The notes beneath the pieces were generated by a model, which made no database searches, was not told where the DNA came from, and saw only the letters and a list, made by a program, of their open reading frames with translations. From contig JAWLAZ010000006.1 of NCBI GenBank assembly GCA_041395205.1, forward strand, positions 35,027-99,026: a stretch of DNA of 64,000 nt. Direction: 5' to 3'. Shown here piece after piece: positions 7,380-16,731 of this stretch (positions within the stretch are counted from its first letter, which is position 1; each line of letters opens with the position of its first letter). The stretch is from JAHEFU01 sp041395205. Its GTDB lineage: Bacteria; 4484-113; JAFGCY01. Position numbers and translations under genes: made by a program.

Positions 7380-9995
7380 TTGAGGTTTTACTTAACGATA
7401 TTTGCAATATTGATCCTGCTGGCAGGCTGCAGAGGCGGCACCAGTCCTGAAGCGCTTTCTCCTGATTCCAGTAACTCCGCCTTCAAGTTCCCCGAGCTGC
7501 ATGATGCCCTGGCTGCCGAGTTCACCCGCCTGGGCATCGACCCTGACAAGGTGCCAGCCAAGGTGGCCAGCGGCGATGCCAACGCCGTGTTCGACCTAAC
7601 ACTTACGGTTGACGATCCCGACGGCGAAGGCCCCACCCCCGCCAGCGGCGTGACGCTCAAGTGGACCGAGCGCATGCTGGGGGACTACGACCAGAACGGC
7701 CTCGTGAATGCTTCGGATATCACGCCGCTTGGGCAGAACTTCCAGCAGAGTGTCATCTATGACGATCCCTTCAGTCACAACGGTCTGGAATACTGGCCCA
7801 CGGGCAACCCTGATGACGGTGGCAGCGGTTCTGCCAACTGGCGGCGCGCTCGCGTGGATGGCAATGATGACGGGCTTGTCGGCCTCTCCGATATCACCAG
7901 CATCGCTCAGCACTGGAATGAACAGCTGTCCGGCTATGTGGTGCAGATGGCGGTCAACCGCGGCGACGGCGAACTGAACTGGACTGATGTGGACAGCGGT
8001 AACGGCATTGCTCCCAGCATCGCGCGACCCAGCGTCAACAATGCAGCACCTGTGCGTTATGAGTTGTACATCCCGCTAGGCGAAGCCCAGTTCGCTCATC
8101 ATTTCAGGGTGCTGCCATTCGATGCCGGCACAGATGAGCGTGGGGCATTGTCCAACCGGGCGGACTTCTACCCGGTTGACCAGGGCGATACTACACCGCC
8201 GTACTGGCTCGACACGGTCGGCGTGCAGCAACTTGTCCCGTCCAGCGAACAGATCAGGGTGGAGTTTGGCAATGCAGAGGACAGCCAGTCACCACCGGTG
8301 AGCTACCGGGTCTACTGGGAGGAAACTACCGAAGGCAGCCTTGATCCCTTCGACTACGGCAGCGCCCAGTCAGAGGATGTGACAGAGTCTCCCTTCACCA
8401 TCACTGGCCTGACAAATGAGCAATACTACCGCGTAGCTGTGCGCGCAGTTGACAGCGCGGAACCGCCGAACGAGGAACAGAACCTGAAGGTACTCGGAGC
8501 GCTGGTGGAGCCGCGTGACGTGTACCCGCCGGAGTGGAACGAAGCACCAGGTATCCAGGAGCTGTATTACGGTGATGGCAGTGCACTTGTAGTAATCCAT
8601 TCCGCAACGGATCATCATGAGGATGGATATGGAGTCTGGGAAAGTGAGCCCGTCAGCTACCGGGTCTACTTTGGCGAGGGTACTGTGCCTGATTGGCAAA
8701 CTGCTCAGGTGCAGGAATTTGTGGACATTGGGCTGGATACCGCACTGATTCCAATTGAGGGTTTGGATACAACAGTCACTCGATGGTTCGCGGTACGTGC
8801 GATAGATTCAGCCGAAATTGCAAACGAGGATCAAAACACTGAAGTAAAAATTGGCTATGGTGTAACCGTCACCGAAATTGAAATTCCGGCGGAAGGTCCC
8901 TCAATTGAGGATCCGGAAGTAGCAAAACCTGTTGGCTTTACTTTCACTCCAGACAGGCAAAAACACCGTTTTCTAGTTCGAAGCGAGAAAGATGACTGGC
9001 ACTGGATATCATCCTATGAACTTGTTGGTTCAGAATATGAGTTCAAGGATGACCTTCGAATAGCTGAAATTTCAACAAATCCGCTGTATTCTGTAAAGGC
9101 TTCGTGTTTAACCGCTGATGTTGATTTGAAATTTGTGTATATATCCAGCAGTGAATTGAATGGACCAATCCAATTTGCAGAGTTCCAGCAGGAAGTAGAA
9201 TCATCAATAACTTACTTTGAAAATGGCCCTACAAGTATCGAGGCCATTGGGTACGATCTCAATGCAAATGCATTTATCATTCTCAATGATTATAATGCAG
9301 ATGACATTTTCAATGTGAAAAACAAGTATTACTTTTCACGACTTCCAATTGAAAGAAATAATTTAATTTATGACACTGAAGACGAATTTAATGAATATAG
9401 TTTTCGCTTTGCATACGATACCTATGCCTTATTGTCGAATGGAAAAATAGGGTTGTTTGCAAACAAAACAGACTTATCCGCTTTTGATACCTATCTATAT
9501 CTACAGGTAGACAATGACAGCAATTCCACAGTCGAACTGATTTCGCATAGCTACCCGGCTACGTACGATGTCACCGGATACAATGTCGATAATCCGATCA
9601 TCATTGAGGAATACAATAAGCCTGATGATACAGAGGAGATAATTGTAACCAGCAACAGCAATGGTTTTGTTCTTGGTACTATTCTTGGAGCCTCCTCATA
9701 CAATGTAGGTAAGCCGAAAATGATAAACACGGAGCATTATGTTTATCAGTTTTCCTTTACTACCAAAGGACTTTACACTAGTCCTGGCATTGACGAGAAT
9801 TTTATGATTGCTGTAATGGTGCAAAACGGTACGGAGACAAAGTACCTATTGAATGAAGCTCACAGCTCTGATTTCAGGACTGATGCAATTTTTGAAGATT
9901 ACGAGTTCATCAATAGCTATTTCACCAAGAAATCTCTACCGGGAATACAACGTAGAGTACAACTTTTGATGGAAGTTAATAGAGGAGTTATGTAA
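7380..9995 (+). CDS. Dockerin-like, FN3-like surface lipoprotein
   Basis: 871-aa predicted lipoprotein starting at TTG; no in-frame ATG exists before the signal peptide, which ends LLAGC. Residues ~100-115 (GDYDQNGLVNASDITPLG) and ~158-175 (VDGNDDGLVGLSDITSIA) are two dockerin-type calcium-loop repeats (DxDxNGxVxxxD), separated by a longer insert than classic dockerins have. Two FN3-like domains follow (~270-370 and ~385-490), each with SYRVY and a VRAxDSAE ending. The C-terminal ~380 residues are unrecognised. Base composition changes inside the gene: GC-rich to about 8.6 kb, AT-rich afterwards. The stop overlaps the next start (TAATG), so the two genes are translationally coupled. Expected location is the cell surface, with calcium-dependent protein-protein binding. 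Confidence 0.8.
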   Translation: MRFYLTIFAILILLAGCRGGTSPEALSPDSSNSAFKFPELHDALAAEFTRLGIDPDKVPAKVASGDANAVFDLTLTVDDPDGEGPTPASGVTLKWTERMLGDYDQNGLVNASDITPLGQNFQQSVIYDDPFSHNGLEYWPTGNPDDGGSGSANWRRARVDGNDDGLVGLSDITSIAQHWNEQLSGYVVQMAVNRGDGELNWTDVDSGNGIAPSIARPSVNNAAPVRYELYIPLGEAQFAHHFRVLPFDAGTDERGALSNRADFYPVDQGDTTPPYWLDTVGVQQLVPSSEQIRVEFGNAEDSQSPPVSYRVYWEETTEGSLDPFDYGSAQSEDVTESPFTITGLTNEQYYRVAVRAVDSAEPPNEEQNLKVLGALVEPRDVYPPEWNEAPGIQELYYGDGSALVVIHSATDHHEDGYGVWESEPVSYRVYFGEGTVPDWQTAQVQEFVDIGLDTALIPIEGLDTTVTRWFAVRAIDSAEIANEDQNTEVKIGYGVTVTEIEIPAEGPSIEDPEVAKPVGFTFTPDRQKHRFLVRSEKDDWHWISSYELVGSEYEFKDDLRIAEISTNPLYSVKASCLTADVDLKFVYISSSELNGPIQFAEFQQEVESSITYFENGPTSIEAIGYDLNANAFIILNDYNADDIFNVKNKYYFSRLPIERNNLIYDTEDEFNEYSFRFAYDTYALLSNGKIGLFANKTDLSAFDTYLYLQVDNDSNSTVELISHSYPATYDVTGYNVDNPIIIEEYNKPDDTEEIIVTSNSNGFVLGTILGASSYNVGKPKMINTEHYVYQFSFTTKGLYTSPGIDENFMIAVMVQNGTETKYLLNEAHSSDFRTDAIFEDYEFINSYFTKKSLPGIQRRVQLLMEVNRGVM

Positions 9996-12900
9996 TGAAA
10001 AGCAGTGCAAGGTATTTCGTAATTATGGCATGTATCAGCTTCTGCTGTTCCTGTGGGGGGAACAATGCTTCTAACATATTGAAGATTGATCAGAGTACAA
10101 CAGACGCGAAAGAAAGCATATCGTTAGAATTAGTGGAATCTGATGAGTGTCCAACACTTGTATTGGATCTAGACGTTGCGGAAGAAGCAGATAGATTAAT
10201 TGCTAGGCTCAACTCATCGCGAGACATGCAGACTTCTCAGGCCCTACTATACTTACGTTACAATCCTGAACTACTTTCGATTCACAGTGTAAATACGGAC
10301 AATCAAATCTTTCCTGATAGCACGCTGGAGTTTGTTTATACTGACAAGCCAGGAATTGTTGCTATTGGCCAGGTGAACCCTGGAATGAATGAAGTATATG
10401 TGGACGCAAATAGTTATTTCGCTGAGGTTCAATTCAATTTTGGGACTGAGAAAAAAACAAAGGCATCATCTGCTGAAGACGGTGGATTGAAATTAAGAAA
10501 AAATCAAGAATTTAAGAACTCTGATGTGGCAGCAGAAGTATTTCCAATCGAAAATTCAACAGAGATTGAGATCGTTTGGGAAGAAGCAATTGATGGCGAT
10601 TACGATCACAATGGTATTGTAAACATTTCGGATCTTTCTCCGCTAGGGAGATACATTGGTAATTCATTGGTTGCATCTAGTGATGACTACTTTACTGAAA
10701 CCTCACCTCTTATCCCTAATGAGAATCCTATATCTGGAGTTTATATCAATCGCTATGATTCAAGCGCAGATTCACGTATTGCTCTGCGGAATTGTGGCCA
10801 AGCTCTTAAACCGAGCACCCTAAGTGACTTGTTTGACTCTGAAGATAGGTATCTAGTATCAGGAGATTCAGTAGATTATTCGCCTTTATCAGAAGAAATA
10901 TATCAAATTACGACTGCATCAATTACTGAGATTGGTAAGAACTTCTTTGCTTCAGTTGTCGAGGGATATGAGATTTATGTTGCTACATGTCCTTCAGGTT
11001 ACACACCTAACCAAGAAACCTGGGTGTTAGGTGGTGGCGGGCAACCTGGAGGTGCTCCCAGAACGGAGCCCGACTGGTTTGTGCGTAGACCAAACTATCT
11101 GACTCAGACTCTTGACCAGGACAATCTAAACATGGATGAATATAATCCACTGAATGAGAATCTAACATACAGTCAATTCTGCACAGAAAAATGTACTGGA
11201 GACAAAGTGCGCTACGGCTCAATTCCTCTCAAGGATGAGTTTCGCATGTATAAAAGGATCATAGATCCGGGAATACTTCCGTCTGGTGACTCCTTCGTCA
11301 TGCTCAAGCCCCTGCCTGGCCCCGATGGTGACACTACGGAGAATCCTTATGGTGCCTATACTTACATCCCACTCCCGAGTTCAAGTTCTGGCGTCAAGCC
11401 CACTGGCATCGAATGGGCTAATGATGATGCTGGTATTCAGGAATTGCAATTGGCTCAAAGTACCGAATGGTCTGGTGGTGAGAAGTATCAACTGCGTCTG
11501 GCTTTTAATGAGGCGACTCTTACATGGGACGGAACACCTGATCTTGACTGGGAAGTTCGTTACGCAATATTCTTTGCGGAATCACAGAATGATCTTTGGC
11601 AATTGACGAATATGAGTGGCCAGTACCAAAATATGCCATTACGAATGTTTTACCCGAAAGATGGCATCACAAATAATCTAAAGATGATTGATATCGAACG
11701 TCCCTCTGGCTATCTTGAGTTGCCTAATGCTCCTGACTTTGCTTCTCCTTTCGGTGGCCCTGCCAAATCACTTTGGTTTGGCGTACGTGCCTATGCTTTT
11801 AAGGTAACGGCCGCAAGTACTGGGCAGGTCGTTACCAGATTAACCACAGATGCGCAGCAGAATTTGCTGGATGGAAATACTGTAGCTTTAAGCAAACCTA
11901 TGCCGGAAACTGATGAAATTCCACCAGAGGATGGCACTCAACCAACTAATATTTTCCGATCCTGGAATGATTGGCCACTTGAACTTGCCTTCGTGCAAAC
12001 AACGACAACATTTGATCGAACTGAGGGTGAAGCCACAATTACCGATAATGTTTATGTTCCGCTTATGAGGCCGCATCAAGATAACACAAATTTTTCGTAT
12101 AATGAAATGTATGAAAGTTATTTTGCAATCAATGCAGTTGACGTACTTGCACCAAGTGATTACAATGAGAACGGAATTGAATTTTCTGGTCTAAGTAGTT
12201 ATTTTACATTGCGTACCGAAGTTTATCGAACAAAATACAACAAGGCAGATCTTGTCTCTTTAATTGACTCTGCTGGAAGTTTTGCAGATTATCGGAATTC
12301 TGCTGATCAGAATTTGCAGGACTATGATTTGGAGTTATTTGCAGTTACATTGATTCAACCAAAGGATGTCACCATATCTCCAAATGTTGACGCAGAGTAC
12401 ACAGGAGATATATATCGAAATCATTTCCAATTTAATGATTCACAATTCGGTATTTTGCGATGCAATCTAATAATGTCACCACTGTTGCCTGGCGCCTATT
12501 TCAACTCTGACGGAATGACGCCGGGTCGAACTGAATTGCGAGATAGGTACGCAGTCTTGGAGTACCAAGATGTAGATGAAAATGGAGATCCAATCACTAC
12601 TGTCTATCATTTAGATTTCGATTTTTATGAGCAGGTAGCACCGTCACCTTTTGATTGGAATAGTGCTGGTCATTACACCATTGGAACCAAACGATATATT
12701 CCCGCTGACTTTCCTGAATGGAGAGCATTTGGTACTACTGGAGTAATAAAATATGAACATGATTTTCTGGATACAAATGAATTCGTAGTTTTCTCGGCTG
12801 ATCCAGTTAGAGAAATCAATCCGGAGTCAAATTTACCATGGAATTATTTTTCAATCCTAGCATTGAACGATGCAAATGGTAACTGTTCATATGCTCCTGA

Positions 12901-14176
12901 AGGTGAAGGGAATAGCAGCGAGATACATTGGCTTGAATCTATAAAGCCAGGAGAGTTGGAGAAATCCAGACTATTAACAACATCTGAGCATTATGAAGAG
13001 AACATTGTAAATAGTTTATATTGGGGACGAACTGATGTTAACAATCAATTCTGGTTGGATCCAGTTGCAAATTCCAAGGAGTCTTCAGCATGGTCTTCAT
13101 TTTCGTCGGGTGATTTTGAAATTAGATTTCCAGAACTTGCATTTAACGAATCTGATAATGTAATTGGAATTAGCTACTATAGACCGGAATCTGGGGAAGT
13201 TATATTGGAGGAATGTGGTATTGAAATGCAATCTTCAGAAATCACAGTTGTTGATACTGCAAGTTATGGTGATACATCTGTAATATACGACATTAATGGA
13301 GATCCACATGTGACATACTTAAAACTGACGACTTCAGGTGGACAAGTAATAGGTCAGGGATCAAACCGAAGCGGAAGCAGCATTCCTACTGGGGGTGTGT
13401 CGTATCGAACAAGAATGGGAACTAACTGGCAATCAAGCGAGCAAGTCGACAATTCTGCCGCTATGAATGCAAGTGAAAATCAGGTTTACTTGTATGACGT
13501 TGGAAGCATTCAAAAGCCATACTGTATTGTACCCGTCCCTGGTACTTCATCAGGAGTCACAGGGACTGCAGGAATCGCTCGCAAGACTTCAGGATGGAGC
13601 ACCACGGTTCTTGATGTAGGCAACCGCGTAGCGAATCAAAACATTGATTCCATAGAGGTGGTCGATGGCAACGATACTGTTACGTTCATTGCCCAGGTGG
13701 ATACGACTAACTATTGTCTAATCCTTGGACATCTTACAAACATGGCAGGGTATACTTATTCTGTACTTGATACAGATAACGTCATGGGTTATCCATCTCT
13801 TATAGAATTGCCCAACGGATTAATTGGAATATCCTACATGGCGGGAATAGATAACCACATGAGGTATGGCACTTGGAATGGAAGCAGTTTTTCGATTGAG
13901 TATGACAGTCCATATCCAGAGAGTGGTTATCAAACAGCTGTAACATTCGACGATGTTGGAGATCCAATAGTACTTTCCTTACTAAAGACATCTGGAATGT
14001 TACTTTATTCAAGTGTAGATTCCGGAAACTGGTTTCAGCTTGGTTGGAGTTTGGCTGGTACTTCATCGCGGTTAATTGAGGCAAACACCATTGATGTATT
14101 GCGTTTTAGTAATAGAATATATGTAGTGTTCATTAACAGCGATGGTACACTTGGACTATTGCAACTGGAATTCTAA
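9995..14176 (+). CDS. Giant lipoprotein with cohesin-like and dockerin-like segments
   Basis: 1393-aa predicted lipoprotein (hydrophobic run, then FCCSCGG) with AGAGGAG before the ATG. Residues ~60-145 resemble a cohesin domain: LLYLRYNPELLSIHSV matches the YDP-L-VV strand pattern and YFAEVQFNF the closing TITF-type strand. A single dockerin-type loop follows at ~200-220 (GDYDHNGIVNISDLSPLG). Residues ~1080-1393 contain repeated VTY/GISY beta-strand segments like the propeller regions of other lipoproteins here. The whole gene is AT-rich compared with its neighbours, suggesting transfer or relaxed composition. A scaffold or adhesin role with the upstream lipoprotein is inferred from the one-base overlap and the matched module types. 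Confidence 0.75.
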   Translation: MKSSARYFVIMACISFCCSCGGNNASNILKIDQSTTDAKESISLELVESDECPTLVLDLDVAEEADRLIARLNSSRDMQTSQALLYLRYNPELLSIHSVNTDNQIFPDSTLEFVYTDKPGIVAIGQVNPGMNEVYVDANSYFAEVQFNFGTEKKTKASSAEDGGLKLRKNQEFKNSDVAAEVFPIENSTEIEIVWEEAIDGDYDHNGIVNISDLSPLGRYIGNSLVASSDDYFTETSPLIPNENPISGVYINRYDSSADSRIALRNCGQALKPSTLSDLFDSEDRYLVSGDSVDYSPLSEEIYQITTASITEIGKNFFASVVEGYEIYVATCPSGYTPNQETWVLGGGGQPGGAPRTEPDWFVRRPNYLTQTLDQDNLNMDEYNPLNENLTYSQFCTEKCTGDKVRYGSIPLKDEFRMYKRIIDPGILPSGDSFVMLKPLPGPDGDTTENPYGAYTYIPLPSSSSGVKPTGIEWANDDAGIQELQLAQSTEWSGGEKYQLRLAFNEATLTWDGTPDLDWEVRYAIFFAESQNDLWQLTNMSGQYQNMPLRMFYPKDGITNNLKMIDIERPSGYLELPNAPDFASPFGGPAKSLWFGVRAYAFKVTAASTGQVVTRLTTDAQQNLLDGNTVALSKPMPETDEIPPEDGTQPTNIFRSWNDWPLELAFVQTTTTFDRTEGEATITDNVYVPLMRPHQDNTNFSYNEMYESYFAINAVDVLAPSDYNENGIEFSGLSSYFTLRTEVYRTKYNKADLVSLIDSAGSFADYRNSADQNLQDYDLELFAVTLIQPKDVTISPNVDAEYTGDIYRNHFQFNDSQFGILRCNLIMSPLLPGAYFNSDGMTPGRTELRDRYAVLEYQDVDENGDPITTVYHLDFDFYEQVAPSPFDWNSAGHYTIGTKRYIPADFPEWRAFGTTGVIKYEHDFLDTNEFVVFSADPVREINPESNLPWNYFSILALNDANGNCSYAPEGEGNSSEIHWLESIKPGELEKSRLLTTSEHYEENIVNSLYWGRTDVNNQFWLDPVANSKESSAWSSFSSGDFEIRFPELAFNESDNVIGISYYRPESGEVILEECGIEMQSSEITVVDTASYGDTSVIYDINGDPHVTYLKLTTSGGQVIGQGSNRSGSSIPTGGVSYRTRMGTNWQSSEQVDNSAAMNASENQVYLYDVGSIQKPYCIVPVPGTSSGVTGTAGIARKTSGWSTTVLDVGNRVANQNIDSIEVVDGNDTVTFIAQVDTTNYCLILGHLTNMAGYTYSVLDTDNVMGYPSLIELPNGLIGISYMAGIDNHMRYGTWNGSSFSIEYDSPYPESGYQTAVTFDDVGDPIVLSLLKTSGMLLYSSVDSGNWFQLGWSLAGTSSRLIEANTIDVLRFSNRIYVVFINSDGTLGLLQLEF

Positions 14177-14294
14177 TGGAACATATGAGCTTAAATTAGT
14201 AGCATGGTGTTTGCCTTGTAGGGGGTATAATGATATACCTTGAACCGAGTTCAGAGTTAAAGGGAATAAGTCTATCCTGCGTTCCCGATCCCAC
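14177..14294. other. Intergenic DNA with a TATAAT box in a small hairpin
   Basis: TATAAT at 14226-14231 sits in the hairpin GGTAT-AATGAT-ATACC. No -35 is found at the standard distance. It could serve the small membrane frame that follows or be a remnant. Confidence 0.3.
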
Positions 14295-14552
14295 GTGTCT
14301 GCGGCCCGGTTCCCACCCCTGCTGCTGCTGAAGTGCGCAGCCCCCTCCCCCCTGCGATACCATGAAAGTAGCTTGCTCTCATCCAAGTTCACAGTGCATT
14401 CGGTGGTGTTCCTGTTCCTCACCCTGTTCACGGTCGTCGTGCCCTGGGTGTTCCAGAACCCACTGCTCGTGTTCACCGCCGTGTTCCTCGTGGTCACGAA
14501 CTTCGTGCCCTACATCTGGCCGCGGTACACCGTGAACGGGATGAAGGTCTAG
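14295..14552 (+). CDS. Possible small two-helix membrane protein
   Basis: 85-aa frame from GTG. Its last ~54 residues look protein-like: two hydrophobic segments (VVFLFLTLFTVVVPWVF and LLVFTAVFLVVTNFVPY) joined by QNP and ending in a basic, polar tail. The first ~30 residues look random, so a real start may be a GTG near 14391. No clear Shine-Dalgarno site is present. Translation of this frame is uncertain and no family is recognised. Confidence 0.3.
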   Translation: MSAARFPPLLLLKCAAPSPLRYHESSLLSSKFTVHSVVFLFLTLFTVVVPWVFQNPLLVFTAVFLVVTNFVPYIWPRYTVNGMKV

Positions 14553-14574
14553 CACAGCCACCCGCCGCAGGTGA

Positions 14575-14679
14575 TGGCCGAATGAACCGGCCTGGGAAGC
14601 GCGCCTGGCGGCGAGATCGACCCCGGCGAACCGGCTGTATGTGATGCAGAAGGATGGCACGCTGATTTACGTTCAGTAG
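14575..14679 (+). pseudogene. Possible gene remnant, no start codon
   Basis: After an in-frame stop at 14572 this frame reads about 34 codons ending LYVMQKDGTLIYVQ and a TAG at 14677. The amino-acid composition looks like the real C-terminus of a protein, but no start codon or Shine-Dalgarno site precedes it. It may be a decayed tail of a gene that once included the small membrane frame upstream. Low confidence. Confidence 0.2.
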
Positions 14680-14801
14680 AAGCCCGCTGAAAGCAGCGAG
14701 GCAGAAGCAGTGTAGCAAGGGCGTGGCGATTCCGCTTCACAATGCCCGCAAAGAATCCCGCAGGACGTAGTATTTCTTACTCCACGTCTGAGGATTCGCA
14801 C

Positions 14802-16574
14802 ATGCGTCCGTACTCCCTTGCGTGCCTGCTGCTGGCAGGCTGGCTGGCCGGCACTCTGGCCAGTTCCTGCAGCCGCGATGCCAACCCGGCCCTGCCCTCC
14901 GGCGGGAATAGCGCCGGAGCCGCAGCCCTGCCGGCCGGGCTTCCGGCTCCCGACGAGCTGCTGCGGCGCGAGACCATGGACAGCCTCGGCTTCGTGCTCG
15001 GACAGCGGCTGCTGCCCGGCGGGAGCCAGGGCCGCCTGGAAACTGACAACGGCGGAATCCGCTTCCTGCCGCTCGCACCCACTGACCCGGACCCCGCCGG
15101 CTTTGCCTGGGGCGTATACCGCGTGCCGCTGTCGGACAGCGGGCCGCTCAGCCTGGCCATGGACTGGCATATCCCGCCGGCGGCCGGGACCTGCTACATA
15201 GGCATCGGCAACATTGCTGACAACCGCTGGGAGTGGAGCCTGCTCGCGGACCCGCCGGCTGAGCTGGAATGGAGCGCGGCGGCGGACTACATCTCCGGGG
15301 AGCAGCAGGTGCTGCTGGCCTTCGTGCTGCTGCCGGGGGCGGGCCAGCCGGTGCTGGACCACTTCGCGCTGGCAACGCTGCCGGCCAGTGGCTGGCGCTT
15401 CGTGGAGCTGGATGCCACGAGTGCCGTGGGCAGTGCCTTTGACGGCGCAATTGCCCTGCAGGCCCGCATCATCAGCGGCCGGCCGGCGATCGTGTACGGC
15501 ATGCGTGATGCGGCCGGCAGCGAGACGCTGCGGCTGGCAATCTGCAACACCGTCAGCGGGGCGGCTGCGGCGGACTGGGAAATGCTCTCGCTGGAGGGGG
15601 AATTCTACAGTGCGGCCGGTCTCGACATGGCGGATTTCGACGGAGGCTTCGGGATCATCAACGTCGTGCCCTTCGGTAACCCGGCGGCCCCCACGCTGGT
15701 CTGGCACTTCGCCGGAGATCCGCATGAGAGCTTCAGCAACGAGGCATTCATGGGCGCACCCAGGCTTGTCAACCCGCGGCTGGGCCGGCTGGACAGTGGG
15801 CCGGCGATCACGATGCAGGTCAGCGGTTCGCCCAGTGACGACTTCCACACCCTGCTGTATGCCTTCAAGTCCCGCCCCGATGATCTGTCCTGGGCTGTCT
15901 GCGACGTGTATCTGGACCTGCCGGACATCCCCGGCACCTCCGGGACGACGGCGCCGTTCAGCATCAACGGCGGCCCGGCCTTCGGCTACTGCACTGATGC
16001 TGGCGGTGGTCAGTACGAGTTTCGGCTGGCCAGCAGTGTCAGTTCATTCCCGAGTTCAGCGGACGACTGGAACCACCTGCTGCTCGGTGAGGGACGGGAC
16101 TCGGCGATGTATGCCACGGAACTGAACGGGCATATCCTGCTGGGATCCCAGGACAGCCAGCCGGCAATGGATGGCGATGTGCGGTTCTGGACATATGAAT
16201 TCACCGGCAGCGAGCCGCAGCTGTTTGAGTCCTGGCAGATCAGCAGCTATGACATGCTCGGGCTCGGGCAGTCTCCCGTGCTGGGGCTGGCGGGCGGCGG
16301 GACGGAGCTGCACTTCCTGCAAGGCAGCCCGCAGGCGTCCACGGCGCTGGATGGGCAGCAGCAGCCGCTGAGCCACTGGAGCAGCAGCGCTCCGGGGAAT
16401 GATCCGGCGGACTGGCAGCTCGATACCGCCATGGCGGACTACCCCGCGGGGCTGACGAGCTTTGTGCTCGTGGATGGCCAGCCGGCCTTCGCACGGCTGT
16501 TCAGCCTGGCGGCGGGCAGCGGTGCTGCGGTGCGGACGCAGACGAAGCTGCTCTGGGCGGTGTATGTACCTTAG
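14802..16574 (+). CDS. Surface lipoprotein with shared NRWEW module
   Basis: 590-aa predicted lipoprotein. The start at 14802 is preferred to an ATG at 14742 because TGAGGA precedes it and the signal peptide then begins at residue 1 (MRPYSLACLLLAGW ... LASSC). Residues ~85-175 hold the module shared with the lipoproteins at 447 and 21178: WGVYRV, a LAMDW strand, YIGIGNIADNRWEW, then a long hydrophobic strand pair. The remaining ~400 residues are repeated beta-rich segments of the kind predicted to form a propeller (GGPAFGYCTDAGGGQYEFRLA). No enzyme motif is seen. The stop TAG is followed at once by GAGAAAGCAG-type purine repeats. The gene stands alone between the AT-rich island and the transketolase N-subunit. 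Confidence 0.8.
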   Translation: MRPYSLACLLLAGWLAGTLASSCSRDANPALPSGGNSAGAAALPAGLPAPDELLRRETMDSLGFVLGQRLLPGGSQGRLETDNGGIRFLPLAPTDPDPAGFAWGVYRVPLSDSGPLSLAMDWHIPPAAGTCYIGIGNIADNRWEWSLLADPPAELEWSAAADYISGEQQVLLAFVLLPGAGQPVLDHFALATLPASGWRFVELDATSAVGSAFDGAIALQARIISGRPAIVYGMRDAAGSETLRLAICNTVSGAAAADWEMLSLEGEFYSAAGLDMADFDGGFGIINVVPFGNPAAPTLVWHFAGDPHESFSNEAFMGAPRLVNPRLGRLDSGPAITMQVSGSPSDDFHTLLYAFKSRPDDLSWAVCDVYLDLPDIPGTSGTTAPFSINGGPAFGYCTDAGGGQYEFRLASSVSSFPSSADDWNHLLLGEGRDSAMYATELNGHILLGSQDSQPAMDGDVRFWTYEFTGSEPQLFESWQISSYDMLGLGQSPVLGLAGGGTELHFLQGSPQASTALDGQQQPLSHWSSSAPGNDPADWQLDTAMADYPAGLTSFVLVDGQPAFARLFSLAAGSGAAVRTQTKLLWAVYVP

Positions 16575-16693
16575 GAGAAAGCAGGAAACAGAAAGCAGAG
16601 CGCAGACTCGGACAGATGAACGTCGCTGAAGGATCGCGATGCCGGGTCTGCTGCCTGCTATCTGCATTCAGCTCTCCGCTTCCTGACCGGCGC

Positions 16694-16699
16694 TATAAT
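16694..16699 (+). promoter_or_regulatory. TATAAT box for transketolase N-subunit
   Basis: Perfect TATAAT preceded by GC, 32 nt upstream of the GTG start. No convincing -35 hexamer lies 16-18 nt upstream. It is one of a recurring set of GC-TANAAT boxes in this window. Confidence 0.5.
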
Positions 16700-16731
16700 C
16701 GGCGCATCTTCATTGGTTAATGGGGTGACCC

